A stretch of 48,635 bases of DNA from Deltaproteobacteria bacterium (GCA_019313385.1 JAFDBG010000019.1:1-48635); one strand, 5' to 3'. Shown: positions 20,008 to 30,080, counted from the stretch's first letter. Numbers and translations are program-made. The notes: a model not told the origin generated them from the sequence alone.

Positions 20008-20215
20008 GCCGCAAACCGTCGAAAAATGTTTGCAGCGCCACATCTCTCAAAAAAAGGTTGACCCCTAATCCGCTTTGTCTTATTGTGAACGGGGAATTGG
20101 AGGAGTTGGACGACTTTACATGCAAATTCCGGGAACATCATCCTTATTTCTATCAGATAGAAACAGATAAGGCGTTTCCGGATTCAAAAACTATCAGATA
20201 AAGGGAGGTTGTCAC

Positions 20216-21178
20216 ATGGCCACGGAGATCACCGCTCAGGAGCTTAACACTGAGCTATTCACTAATGAGAAGATCGGAGAAATCAGAGAAACAGTCGGGG
20301 ACGGAATGGCGATCAACGCCCTTTCGGGAGGCGTCGATTCATCTGTGGTCACGATGTTAGGGCACAGGGCCCTGGGAAAACGTCTCCGGTCTGTCTTTGT
20401 CGAGAACGGCCTCATGCGCGAGGGAGAGGCCCAGCAGGTTGTGGATTTTTTTCAGAAACTTGGTGTTACTGTCGAGGTGGTCGATGCACGCGAAGAGTTC
20501 TTCGCCGCTCTGGCCGGAGTCACTGATCCGGAAGAGAAGCGCGAGGCGATTACCCAGTCCTTTTATCAAAACGTGTTCGGACGCATCGTCAGGGAAAGCG
20601 AAGCGAAATACCTTCTCCAGGGGACTATCCTGACCGATATCGACGAGACCGTCGCGGGGATAAAACGGCAGCACAATGTCTTCGAGCAGCTCGGAATTGA
20701 CCCACAGGAGGCTTTCGGCTACCGCATCCTCGAACCGCTTATCCAGCTTCGTAAGGACGGTGTTAGAAAGATTGGCAAGGCCCTCGGGCTTTCGGTCGAA
20801 CTGTTCAAACGCATCCCCTTCCCCGGGCCGGCCCTCGCGGCACGTGTGATAGGAGCGGTAACCCCGGAGCGCATCGAGACGGTCAGAAAGGCGAACTCGG
20901 TTATCGAGCGACTGCTCAAGGACACCGGCGCCTTTCAATACATGGCAATCCTTCATGAAGACCGCGTGACCGGCATGCGCGACGGAAAGCGCGACTTCGG
21001 TCAGCAGATCGAGGTGCGCTGCTGGGACAGCGTCGACGCACGGACGGCAACGCCAACGCGGCTTCCATTTGAAATCCTCGAAAAACTCGCCGACGAGATT
21101 ATACGAGAGGTTCCGGGTGTTGTCAGTGTTACATACAATATAGCATCAAAGCCCCCTTCAACGATCGAGGCAATTTGA
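20216..21178 (+). CDS. GMP synthetase-like ATP-pyrophosphatase and dimerisation domains, no glutaminase domain
   Basis: MAINALSGGVDSSVVTMLGHRALGKRLRSVFVENGLMR ... LQGTILTDI ... RIPFPGPALAARVIG ... IASKPPSTIEAI. Confidence 0.88.
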   Translation: MATEITAQELNTELFTNEKIGEIRETVGDGMAINALSGGVDSSVVTMLGHRALGKRLRSVFVENGLMREGEAQQVVDFFQKLGVTVEVVDAREEFFAALAGVTDPEEKREAITQSFYQNVFGRIVRESEAKYLLQGTILTDIDETVAGIKRQHNVFEQLGIDPQEAFGYRILEPLIQLRKDGVRKIGKALGLSVELFKRIPFPGPALAARVIGAVTPERIETVRKANSVIERLLKDTGAFQYMAILHEDRVTGMRDGKRDFGQQIEVRCWDSVDARTATPTRLPFEILEKLADEIIREVPGVVSVTYNIASKPPSTIEAI

Positions 21179-21352
21179 CGGGAGTGTCCAGAGCCGGAAT
21201 TAGAAAACAGGGTCTTCGTATATTCGGTGGTCAGATTAAGTAACGCGGCAGCAACCCAAGAGAATAAGGGCGACAAAAGATGTTGTTACACCTTTATTAT
21301 GTCGCCGACCAAGCTAGCCGGGCTCTTTGCGCCCTGCAAATAGGAGGTGATT

Positions 21353-22078
21353 ATGCAACCCGATTCGAAAAACCTGCTTGAGAAGATTGGACTGAAGATT
21401 CCCCTCATAGGATTCTATGACGCGCCTGATACAGCTCCATTCGAGCCGTTGGTGCAGCCCAAACCGGGCGTCCGGGCGTGCACTTTCGCCTTTTACAGAC
21501 AATGGCTTCGCGGAAAAACACTTCATATTACAAAGGAAAATTTTGGCTGTGGCGGTGCCGGTTACTGGCTCTGCGGCGTGGTGGCACGGTCGCGGGGGGA
21601 TTTTGTCACATTTCTGGTTGATGACGAAGGGCTGAAAGCATCACACCATCTGATGAATCAGTGGCTGGATTACAGTGAGGGCTACAAGCAGGAACACCCC
21701 CATCTCCTCATCGGCCCGCTGCGTGAGGATCAGTACGAATATCTCAAGACCGTCACATTCTATGTGAATCCCGACCAACTGGGGCTGCTCACTCTGGGCG
21801 CCCAATACAACAGCGCGCCGGGAGATCCCCCGCCGGTGATAACACCATTTGGATCGGGATGTTCACAACTGGTAGCCCTGTTTGAGGATTTGAACATTCC
21901 ACAGGCGGTCATTGGGGCAACAGACATCGCTATGCGCCAATATATAGGCCCGGATTTGCTTGCATTCACGGTCACCAAACCGATGTACGAACAACTTTGC
22001 GGGCTGGGTGAGGAAAGTTTCCTGTATAAGCCGTTCTGGAAGAAACTCATGAAGGCGAGAGGGAAAACTGATCTGTAG
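21353..22078 (+). CDS. DUF169 family protein
   Basis: ENFGCGGAGYWLCGV ... DPPPVITPFGSGCSQLVA. ATG at 21353 preceded by AGGAGGTG. Confidence 0.75.
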   Translation: MQPDSKNLLEKIGLKIPLIGFYDAPDTAPFEPLVQPKPGVRACTFAFYRQWLRGKTLHITKENFGCGGAGYWLCGVVARSRGDFVTFLVDDEGLKASHHLMNQWLDYSEGYKQEHPHLLIGPLREDQYEYLKTVTFYVNPDQLGLLTLGAQYNSAPGDPPPVITPFGSGCSQLVALFEDLNIPQAVIGATDIAMRQYIGPDLLAFTVTKPMYEQLCGLGEESFLYKPFWKKLMKARGKTDL

Positions 22079-22220
22079 AAGAGGTTACATAGGAACGACT
22101 GTCGCTGCTCTCGCGGAGTAAAAGGGGACCTCCTGCACTTCATCCAGGCAGCGTCCTGTTTTTAGAGGTATTTTCAAGGCGTTGATATTCCACTCAACGT
22201 TCGGGATAATGAATGCTTTG

Positions 22221-22844
22221 TCAGGTATTTTGCTCCAAATCGTGGACTACCACAAGGGCCGTAGCATCCCCTCCAGAAATCGATCGAAGAGCATGTGGAA
22301 TATCGGAGTAAAAGTACAGACTGTCGCCGGGATCCACGACAAAAACCTGCTCGGATTCAAAACCTTTAAACCTCGCCTCCAACACTCCTTCCATAACGAA
22401 AATGAATTCTTCACCCGAATGAGTGGAAAAAATCAGGTCTTCTTCGGTTTTATGCGAGAACTCAACCAGGAAGGGTTCCATGCTCTTGCCTGATATCGAG
22501 TGAGACAATGTTTCGTATCGATAGTTTACATCGGCCCTACCCTGGCTTTGCCCCCTGCTGGTTTTCCATCGTTCATCCTTACGCACCAACGCGACACGCT
22601 GAGAGACAGGTTCACCTCCGAAGAAGTATACAATATTCACCTCTAATGCCTTTGATATTTTCAGCAATGTGGAAACCGGAGGGAAAGCGCCATTGTTCTC
22701 GATCTGAGATAGAAACGGCACAGATATTCCTGCCCTGTCAGAGAGGACCTTTAACGTAAATTTTCTTCGTAGCCGAAGAGCTCGAATCTTCTGTCCCAGG
22801 TTGAGATTTTGCAGGTCACTGATATTTTCTTTTGAATTTTTCAT
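22221..22844 (-). CDS. XRE family transcriptional regulator with C-terminal cupin domain
   Basis: LGQKIRALRLRRKFTLKVLSDRAGISVPFLSQIENNGAFPPVSTLLKISKAL plus cupin region HSGEEFIFVMEGVLEARFKG...VVDPGDSLYFYSDIPHAL. Confidence 0.9.
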   Translation of the reverse strand: MKNSKENISDLQNLNLGQKIRALRLRRKFTLKVLSDRAGISVPFLSQIENNGAFPPVSTLLKISKALEVNIVYFFGGEPVSQRVALVRKDERWKTSRGQSQGRADVNYRYETLSHSISGKSMEPFLVEFSHKTEEDLIFSTHSGEEFIFVMEGVLEARFKGFESEQVFVVDPGDSLYFYSDIPHALRSISGGDATALVVVHDLEQNT

Positions 22845-23236
22845 ATTAACTCCAATTCGTTAACTTCAAATTAGCCCGTCTTTTTGAGACACACTAACCA
22901 CGCTATGTTTTGATAATGTAAGCTATGCGGTCATGTGCTGGTGATTTTTCATATCCTTAAACAAATTCCAGAGAATGATAATGTGGAAACTTCTGAGAAC
23001 ATTAAGAAAGGCCCTGCTGAGATTTTATGGCCGCTTTTAGCGATTGATACCCTCTTTCCCAGCCTGGTGTCAAACTTTTTTTGCTGTAATCAAACTTCGC
23101 CTTCAATACTTTTACTCGCTACCACAAATCCTCAAGAGGCTGTTTCTTGTATATTTATATCTATTTGCCTCTCCTGGGTAGACTAGACAGGATCGTGAAG
23201 CTCCCCGTCCACAAGGCGGGGCATCTAATGATGTTT

Positions 23237-23303
23237 CAGCAAAATAAATTATTTTTGATTATATCAAAAATAACTTGACAAAAACTATTTTGCTGAGTTA
23301 GTG
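23237..23303. promoter_or_regulatory. Nested palindromes and candidate promoter ahead of the oxidoreductase operon
   Basis: TTATTTTTGAT-TAT-ATCAAAAATAA (11-bp perfect arms) inside CAGCAAAATA...TATTTTGCTG, with TTGACA at 23275-23280. Confidence 0.5.
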
Positions 23304-23392
23304 AAATAGCATTAGGTACGAGGCGTTATCAAGGTAAGATGCCTGTTTCAAAATGCAGTGTCAGTGATCAGAAACCATGATGGAGGCGAAGA

Positions 23393-23950
23393 ATGGTTGA
23401 GATAAGATTTCATGGACGTGGTGGACAGGGCGCGGTGATTGGTTCCGAGGTTCTGGCCCGGGCCTTTTTCAATGAGGGCAGGTATGTGCAGTCATTCCCG
23501 GCATTTGGTGTGGAACGGCGCGGCGCCCCGGTTATGGCATTTTGCCGTGTTGACGACAGCCACATCAACCTGCGAAACCAGATTTATGAACCTGATCATG
23601 CGGTGGTGCTGGATGCCACTCTGATTGAGACGGGTGGTGTTACACAGGGATTGAAAAAGGGTGGTTCAATTTTGGTCAATTGCGGGCCGGATTCGAACTG
23701 CTTTCGTGGACTTATTGACACTGGTTTTCAGTTATATGGAGTTGACGCATCATCCATAGCCAGGGAGTACCGGCTGGGGTCGGCTTCCGACCCTATAGTT
23801 AATACCTCCATACTGGGAGCTTTTGCCAAGGCGACCGGTCTGGTAAAGATAGAATCTGTGGAGCGGGCTATTGGAGAATATATACCGATTAAAACAGAAG
23901 AGAACAAAAAGGCCGCCCGCACAGCCTATGAACAGGCTGTTAGAAAATAA
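23393..23950 (+). CDS. 2-oxoacid:ferredoxin oxidoreductase, gamma subunit
   Basis: MVEIRFHGRGGQGAVIGSEVLARAFFNEGRYVQSFPAFGVERRGAPVMAFCRV. Confidence 0.92.
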   Translation: MVEIRFHGRGGQGAVIGSEVLARAFFNEGRYVQSFPAFGVERRGAPVMAFCRVDDSHINLRNQIYEPDHAVVLDATLIETGGVTQGLKKGGSILVNCGPDSNCFRGLIDTGFQLYGVDASSIAREYRLGSASDPIVNTSILGAFAKATGLVKIESVERAIGEYIPIKTEENKKAARTAYEQAVRK

Positions 23951-23974
23951 CCGGTCATAGAAAGGAATGTTGGT

Positions 23975-25780
23975 ATGGCTGTCAAAAAGCGCAGTGATTT
24001 AGGCGTGATCTACGAGTTTAAGACGTGGCGTGACATCACACCGATGAACACATCCGCGGGAACGATGCTTCATAACAAGACTGGGAGCTGGCGTACGATA
24101 AAGCCTGTCTTTGAAAACAAAACGCCGGCATGTCAGAATTCGTGTCCCGCCGGCAACGACATTGAAGGCTGGATAAAGCTGCTCCAGCAAGGCGAATATG
24201 AAAAGGCCTACTGGCATTTGAAGCGCGAAGAGCCATTTCCCTCTGTTCTCGGCAGGGTCTGTTTCAGATTCTGCGAGGAGGCCTGTAATCGTATTCCCTT
24301 TGATGATTGTGTCGGCATCAGCGCGCTGGAAAGATTTATCGGTGACCGAGACGCGTCTTTAGTCCCCCACCCTGATTTGCCCGAATATAATGGAAAGAGC
24401 ATGGCCGTGGTCGGTTCCGGTCCGGCTGGCATGTCAGCCGCGTACTTTGGCAGACTGCTTGGGTTCAGGGTTGCCATCTTTGAGAAACTTCAGGTGATGG
24501 GCGGCGTTCTTCGTGTGGGTATCCCGGAATACCGACTGCCCCGCGATATAATCGCTGCGGAATTTGAGGGATTAGCTGCTATGGGCATTGAGTTGCGGCC
24601 CGGCACCGCGATAGGGAAAGATATTTCTCTTGAAGAGCTTACCGGCAGGTATGATTATATCTTCCTTGCCACAGGTGCGCATGGGAGTAGAAAGCTTGAC
24701 ATAGACGGAGAAGATGAAAGTCGCCGGATCATGAGCGGTCTGGAGATGTTGCGGAAAGTGTCTCTGGGCGAGGACGTTGCATGTGGCAAAAAGGTGGCGG
24801 TTATCGGCGGAGGCAATACCGCGATTGATGTGGCCAGAACGGCCCTTCGCATGGGCAGCGCAGTTACTGTTATCTACCGGCGCTCGGAGGATGAAATGCC
24901 TGCGAATCCTGAGGAGGTTTTGGAGGCGCGCGAAGAGGGCGCCAGATTCCGATTTCTTGCCGCCCCCGAGAGGATTGAACTGAATGATGACGGTTCTATA
25001 AAGAAATTGATATGCTGCGAGATGGAGCTGGCACCCGCTGATGAGAGTGGTCGCATAAGGCCGGCAAAGAAGGATGGGGCGCTGTTTGATGTCGAGACAG
25101 ACAGTATTCTCACCTCTATCGGCGAGGTACCGATCCTCGATTATCTGAAGGGTATCGCGGGGAATGAAAAAGATGTGGTCGCCGTGGATGGTACCCTGAT
25201 GGTCAATACCGGAGGAAACGGAAAAATCTTTGCTGGTGGCGATATCATCGATATCCAGCGCACCGTGGTCAATGCAGTGGCTTCCGGCAAGAAAGCGGCC
25301 ATCGCCATCGACTGCGATTACAGGAGCGCCGACTTCGGCGATGTGCTGAAGGAAATCTCCATTGGCAATGGTTCGGCACTGAGTTTTTCAAGATATATGA
25401 ACTGGAATCCTGAGACGCCGCAGAACATCCACATGGTCGTCGATTCTGAGAAGATAGTATATGACTATTTTGAGAAGGCCCCGCGGGTCATGCAGAAAAC
25501 CGGGGATGCTGAAACTCGGAAAAATTCTTTTAACGCTTACAGAGAAACATTTACAGAAGATGAAGCTCAGCAGGAGGCCTCCCGCTGCATGCACTGTGGA
25601 CGGTGCATCGAGTGCGATAACTGCTTGATCTTCTGCCCCGATATGTCTGTCCTGCCTGAGGGTGATGGCCAATTCGGTTATGAGTTTGACTACGATTACT
25701 GCAAGGGCTGTGGAATATGTTTCACTGAATGTCCGCGGCATGCCATAACTATGGTAAGTGAAGAGGAGGGTGATAAGTGA
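23975..25780 (+). CDS. GltD-like FAD/NAD(P) oxidoreductase fused to a C-terminal 2x[4Fe-4S] ferredoxin (delta-subunit-like) domain
   Basis: VVGSGPAGMSAAYFGRLLGF, VAVIGGGNTAIDVARTALRMG; C-term CMHCGRCIECDNCLIFCPD and CKGCGICFTECPRHAI. Confidence 0.9.
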   Translation: MAVKKRSDLGVIYEFKTWRDITPMNTSAGTMLHNKTGSWRTIKPVFENKTPACQNSCPAGNDIEGWIKLLQQGEYEKAYWHLKREEPFPSVLGRVCFRFCEEACNRIPFDDCVGISALERFIGDRDASLVPHPDLPEYNGKSMAVVGSGPAGMSAAYFGRLLGFRVAIFEKLQVMGGVLRVGIPEYRLPRDIIAAEFEGLAAMGIELRPGTAIGKDISLEELTGRYDYIFLATGAHGSRKLDIDGEDESRRIMSGLEMLRKVSLGEDVACGKKVAVIGGGNTAIDVARTALRMGSAVTVIYRRSEDEMPANPEEVLEAREEGARFRFLAAPERIELNDDGSIKKLICCEMELAPADESGRIRPAKKDGALFDVETDSILTSIGEVPILDYLKGIAGNEKDVVAVDGTLMVNTGGNGKIFAGGDIIDIQRTVVNAVASGKKAAIAIDCDYRSADFGDVLKEISIGNGSALSFSRYMNWNPETPQNIHMVVDSEKIVYDYFEKAPRVMQKTGDAETRKNSFNAYRETFTEDEAQQEASRCMHCGRCIECDNCLIFCPDMSVLPEGDGQFGYEFDYDYCKGCGICFTECPRHAITMVSEEEGDK

Positions 25781-26931
25781 GACAGCTACTGAAGGGAAAT
25801 TACGCTGTGGCCGAGGGGGCGAGACTGTGCCGTGTCAAAGTGGTTTCGGTCTACCCTATCACACCGCAGACCACTATTGTGGAAAGGTTGTCCGAGATAT
25901 GCGCGAGCGGTGAACTGGATGCTAAATTTATAAAAGTGGAAAGTGAGCATTCAGCGATGGCAACCCTTGTAGGCGCGTCTTCAGCCGGTGTTCGGGCATT
26001 CACAGCCACAAGCAGTAACGGCCTGCTGTTGATGCACGAAGTCCTCCACTGGGTTGCAGGCGCCCGGCTTCCCATTGTAATGACGAATGTCAACAGGGCT
26101 GTCAGCGGAGGATGGAATATATGGGCTGATCAAACCGATTCAATATCTCAACGGGATACCGGCTGGCTTCAGATCTATTGCGAGTCCAGTCAGGAGGTGC
26201 TGGACAGCGTGATAATGGCCTACAGGCTGGCCGAAAAGATATTAATGCCCGTTATGCTTACCTATGACGCCTTTTTCCTGAGTCATACAACCGAAGTCGT
26301 TGATGTTCCGGACATCGAACTCGTCGATGAGTTTTTGCCCCCATACCAGCCCGAGTTCAAGCTCGACATCGACAACCCCCGAATGTTTGGCGGTCTTATG
26401 TCTCCGGATTATTTCTATGAGCATCGATACACTGTTCACAAGGCATCTCAGGAGGCATTGGAATATTACCCTGAGGTATGCAGAGAGTTCAGGGATATCT
26501 TCGGCAGAGATTATGACATCACCGAAGAGTATCGAACCGATGGGGCGGAGGTTATCGTCGTTACCACGGGGACAATCACATCCGTTGTTCGTATCACCGT
26601 GGACAAGATGAGAGAAGCGGGACGGAAGGTCGGTTTGATGAAACTGCGTATGTTCAGGCCTGTTCCGGTTGACCGATGGCGAAGCATTCTTGGAAATGTC
26701 GCTAAGGTGGTGGTGATTGACAGAAATCTATCACCGGGCCTGGGAGGAGTGTTTGCCGATGAGGTCCAAGCCGCCCTCTATTCGCTTGAAAACAGACCGT
26801 CAATCTATCCGGTTGTTGCCGGCCTTGGTGGCCGGGATGTCACACCAGCAGATATTGAAGGCATTATCAACCATGCCCTGTCCAGCGATGATCCGGCGGG
26901 GGTTCCCCTGTTCTGGGGGTTGAAAGAATGA
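25777..26931 (+). CDS. 2-oxoacid:ferredoxin oxidoreductase, alpha subunit
   Basis: LKGNYAVAEGARLCRVKVVSVYPITPQTTIVERLSE...ESEHSAMATLVGASSAGVRAFTATSSNGLLLMHE. 4-bp overlap with the preceding gene. Confidence 0.92.
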   Translation: MRQLLKGNYAVAEGARLCRVKVVSVYPITPQTTIVERLSEICASGELDAKFIKVESEHSAMATLVGASSAGVRAFTATSSNGLLLMHEVLHWVAGARLPIVMTNVNRAVSGGWNIWADQTDSISQRDTGWLQIYCESSQEVLDSVIMAYRLAEKILMPVMLTYDAFFLSHTTEVVDVPDIELVDEFLPPYQPEFKLDIDNPRMFGGLMSPDYFYEHRYTVHKASQEALEYYPEVCREFRDIFGRDYDITEEYRTDGAEVIVVTTGTITSVVRITVDKMREAGRKVGLMKLRMFRPVPVDRWRSILGNVAKVVVIDRNLSPGLGGVFADEVQAALYSLENRPSIYPVVAGLGGRDVTPADIEGIINHALSSDDPAGVPLFWGLKE

Positions 26932-26941
26932 AAGGTGCGTT

Positions 26942-27847
26942 ATGGAGAGAACTACTCAGAGAATGATAGAAATACCACGCGATGTGATGACTGGAGAGGA
27001 ATTGTGGCAGCCCGGGGTATTGTCGTGTCAGGGGTGCGGCGGCTCGCTGGCGATGAAACTCGCCTTGAAGGGCCTCGGCCGGCGCACGGTTATCGTTCTA
27101 CCCGCCTGCTGTATGTCAATTATTGTCGGCGCTTATCCCTATTCGACCTCACAGGTTCCACTTCTCCATGTCCCATTTGAAACTGCCGCAGCCGGAGCAT
27201 CAGGCGTACGCGCTGCACTTGATATCAGGGGAGAAGAGGATGTGGTTGTCATGGCTTGGGCCGGGGACGGCGGCACTTTCGATATCGGCCTGCAGGCCCT
27301 CTCGGGTGCAGCTGAACGGAACGAGGACATCCTCTATGTCTGTTATGACAATGAGGCATATATGAACACCGGCATACAGCGTTCCGGCGCGACACCCGCG
27401 GGCGCATGGACAACCACCACACCGGATAAAGCGGTCAAGGAGGAATCGAAAAAAGATATTGAAAGAATTATGCTGAGCCATGACATTCCCTATATGGCCA
27501 CTGCTTCGGTAGCCTATCCGGCTGATATATATGCAAAGTTCAAAAAAATCCGTTCGATTAAAGGCACAAAGTTCATCCATATCCTGTCACCATGCCCTCC
27601 CGGCTGGCAGATTGATTCCGCCGATTCAATCAAGGTCTCTCGCATGGCCACACAGTCAAATGTCTTCCCAATCTACGAAGTTGAAAACGGTAAATATACA
27701 ATCAACGTCTATCCGGAAAAAGAAGTCACTGTGAAAGAATATATGAAAACTCAGGGACGGTTTCGCTATATAACCGATGATGCCGTCAATGCGGCCCAGG
27801 AATGGACCGATCGCAAATGGGAAAAGCTCAAGGGAATGTTAAAATAA
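26942..27847 (+). CDS. 2-oxoacid:ferredoxin oxidoreductase, beta (TPP-binding) subunit
   Basis: SCQGCGGSLAMKLALKGLG...MAWAGDGGTFDIGLQALSGAAERNEDILYVCYDNEAYMNTGIQRSGATP. Confidence 0.92.
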   Translation: MERTTQRMIEIPRDVMTGEELWQPGVLSCQGCGGSLAMKLALKGLGRRTVIVLPACCMSIIVGAYPYSTSQVPLLHVPFETAAAGASGVRAALDIRGEEDVVVMAWAGDGGTFDIGLQALSGAAERNEDILYVCYDNEAYMNTGIQRSGATPAGAWTTTTPDKAVKEESKKDIERIMLSHDIPYMATASVAYPADIYAKFKKIRSIKGTKFIHILSPCPPGWQIDSADSIKVSRMATQSNVFPIYEVENGKYTINVYPEKEVTVKEYMKTQGRFRYITDDAVNAAQEWTDRKWEKLKGMLK

Positions 27848-27947
27848 GTGTCCCTGTAAACCTGCACATATCATACCCGTATTCAAGTAATCGTTTACTT
27901 AATGTAGCAATTTGTGGTACGTGTAGAGATGCAACAGGAGGTACGCT

Positions 27948-28229
27948 ATGGGAAAACTTTTAAATATCCTTCCAGTAAGCGATTTGAGACAGGACGCTGC
28001 CAATGTCCTAAAAAAATTACGAGAAAACAAGGAGCCCATAATCATTACGCAAAGAGGTCGGGCTGCTGCCGTCATAATCGGTGTGGAGGCATATGAGAAA
28101 TCTGAGCACGACAAAAAAATCCTTCGGCTTTTAGCCAAGGGAGAGAAGGAAATAGAAATTGGCGAGGGTTATGATTTAGACGATGTTCTTGCTGAAGCTG
28201 ATTTAATCCTATCCCAGGAACCATCGTGA
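27948..28229 (+). CDS. Phd/YefM-family antitoxin
   Basis: MGKLLNILPVSDLRQDAANVLKKLRENKEPIIITQRGRAAAVIIGVEAYE. Confidence 0.88.
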   Translation: MGKLLNILPVSDLRQDAANVLKKLRENKEPIIITQRGRAAAVIIGVEAYEKSEHDKKILRLLAKGEKEIEIGEGYDLDDVLAEADLILSQEPS

Positions 28230-28519
28230 AAGTCCGCTTCACACCTTCTGCCAGAGCCCAGTTTCTGTATGCTCTCGCATATATTCAGAAAGATAAAACT
28301 TCTGCAGCAAGCAGTTTTCGAGATCATTCCGAAACCGTATTGCGAAGGCTTGAGGACTTTTCTGAATCCGGAAGAATTATACCAGAATTTCCAGACCTTC
28401 CATACCGGGAAGTGATCATATCGCCACACCGATTTTTTTATAAAATCAAAGATGATGTCGTTTGGATAGTCGCCGTGTGGCATGGTGCGCAGCTTCTAAA
28501 GCAACCAAGGCATTGCTAA
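28226..28519 (+). CDS. RelE/ParE-family toxin
   Basis: VKVRFTPSARAQFLYALAYIQKDK...LPYREVIISPHRFFYKIKDDVVWIVAVWHGAQLL; GTGA overlap with the antitoxin. Confidence 0.88.
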   Translation: MKVRFTPSARAQFLYALAYIQKDKTSAASSFRDHSETVLRRLEDFSESGRIIPEFPDLPYREVIISPHRFFYKIKDDVVWIVAVWHGAQLLKQPRHC

Positions 28520-28559
28520 AATAATAATAAAATAGATAAAAGGTCCCTATTAAAAAATT

Positions 28560-30080
28560 ATGCTTTTGATTAATCCTCCAATCGTAAGACCCTGCGAGCC
28601 GCCTGCTGGAATCGCAAAGCTCCTGGGAACGCTTGGAAAACATAACGTTCGCTGCCGTGTGCTGGATGCCAATCTTGAAGGTCTGATGAGTCTCCTTAAA
28701 TGTCCCGTCGAGGCTGACGATACGTGGTCCAGGCGGGCATCAAAACATCTGGATTCGAATGTTTCCGCGCTTTTGCACCCAAATCTCTATAAACACATGG
28801 ACCGCTACAGCCGGGCGGTGAATGATATAAACCACATCCTTAATCTGACCTCGCGCGCTCATGGTGCGGCTGTCGGCCTCGCGAATTATCAGAATCCCAG
28901 CCTTTCGCCTCTAAGAAGTTCCGATCTCATAAGGACATCGGAACAACCGGAAGCAAGTCCTTTTTACGGTTATTTTATGGAGAGACTGTCGGCTGTTTTC
29001 TCGGATGAAGAGCCTTCCATTGTTGGAATTTCGCTGAATTATCTGAGCCAGGCCATACCAACCTTTTCCATGATCGGTCTCATAAGAAAACTCTGTCCCG
29101 ACGCAAGGCTGGTTCTTGGCGGAGGCCTTGTGACATCATGGCTCAGCAACCCCGGCTGGAGAAACCCATTTGATGGCCTTGTTGACGACATGGTGGCGGG
29201 ACCGGGCGAGGGCGCCCTCCTTGACATACTCGGCCTGTCCCCTTCGGATGGGCACGCGGCACCGGATTACAGTCCTTTCCGTGAAAAACCCTATCTGTCT
29301 CCGGGTTTTGTCCTTCCCTACAGTGCGTCAAGCGGATGCTACTGGAGCCGGTGCACCTTCTGCCCGGAAAAGGCCGAGGGCGGTTCCTATTCTCCTCTTC
29401 CGGTGGACAAATCGATCTCCGACATTGAAGGACTCGTCGACAGCGAAAACCCCTGCCTCATACATTTTCTCGATAACGCGATGAGCCCTGCGCTCCTTGC
29501 GGCCATAGTCGACAATCCCCCCGGTATACCCTGGTATGGATTTGCGCGCATAAACCGTCGGCTGACAGACCCCAATTTCTGCAGGGATCTGAAACGTTCC
29601 GGGTGCGTCATGCTGAAGATCGGTCTTGAATCGGGGAACCAGTCCGTTCTTGACGCGCTCGACAAAGGCATTAATCTGGCGGAGGCATCTATGGCGCTGA
29701 AAAACCTCAGGGATGCCGGAATAGCCACCTACGTATATCTCCTTTTTGGAACACCGTCCGAAACGTACAACGAGGCAAAAGCCACCCTTGATTATGTCAT
29801 AGGGCATCAAGAATACATCGGCTATCTTAACCTTGCAATATTCAACATGCCCGCCTATGGCCCGGATGCGGCAGGCCTGGATACGGCAGATTTTTATTCC
29901 GGCGACCTGACCCTCTACAGACAGTTCAGGCATCCCGGAGGGTGGGACAGAAAGCAGGTCAGGCAGTTTCTGGATCGCGAGTTCAGAAGAAATCCCGCGA
30001 TCCAGGCGATCTTGCGAAGAGATCCTCCTGTGTTCACATCGAACCACGCCCCGTTCTTTGTCATGTCCACAGAGGGATAG
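28560..30080 (+). CDS. B12-binding domain radical SAM protein
   Basis: MLLINPPIVRPCEPPAGIAKL; PYSASSGCYWSRCTFCPEKAEGG cluster motif; VMLKIGLESGNQSVLDALDKG. Confidence 0.85.
   Translation: MLLINPPIVRPCEPPAGIAKLLGTLGKHNVRCRVLDANLEGLMSLLKCPVEADDTWSRRASKHLDSNVSALLHPNLYKHMDRYSRAVNDINHILNLTSRAHGAAVGLANYQNPSLSPLRSSDLIRTSEQPEASPFYGYFMERLSAVFSDEEPSIVGISLNYLSQAIPTFSMIGLIRKLCPDARLVLGGGLVTSWLSNPGWRNPFDGLVDDMVAGPGEGALLDILGLSPSDGHAAPDYSPFREKPYLSPGFVLPYSASSGCYWSRCTFCPEKAEGGSYSPLPVDKSISDIEGLVDSENPCLIHFLDNAMSPALLAAIVDNPPGIPWYGFARINRRLTDPNFCRDLKRSGCVMLKIGLESGNQSVLDALDKGINLAEASMALKNLRDAGIATYVYLLFGTPSETYNEAKATLDYVIGHQEYIGYLNLAIFNMPAYGPDAAGLDTADFYSGDLTLYRQFRHPGGWDRKQVRQFLDREFRRNPAIQAILRRDPPVFTSNHAPFFVMSTEG

Noticed and set aside
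20040-20201. Short open frame LTPNPLCLIVNGELEELDDFTCKFREHHPYFYQIETDKAFPDSKTIR before the GuaA-like gene
   Set aside because: Looks vaguely protein-like but has no ATG, is about 50 codons and no family is recognised; may be a degraded remnant.
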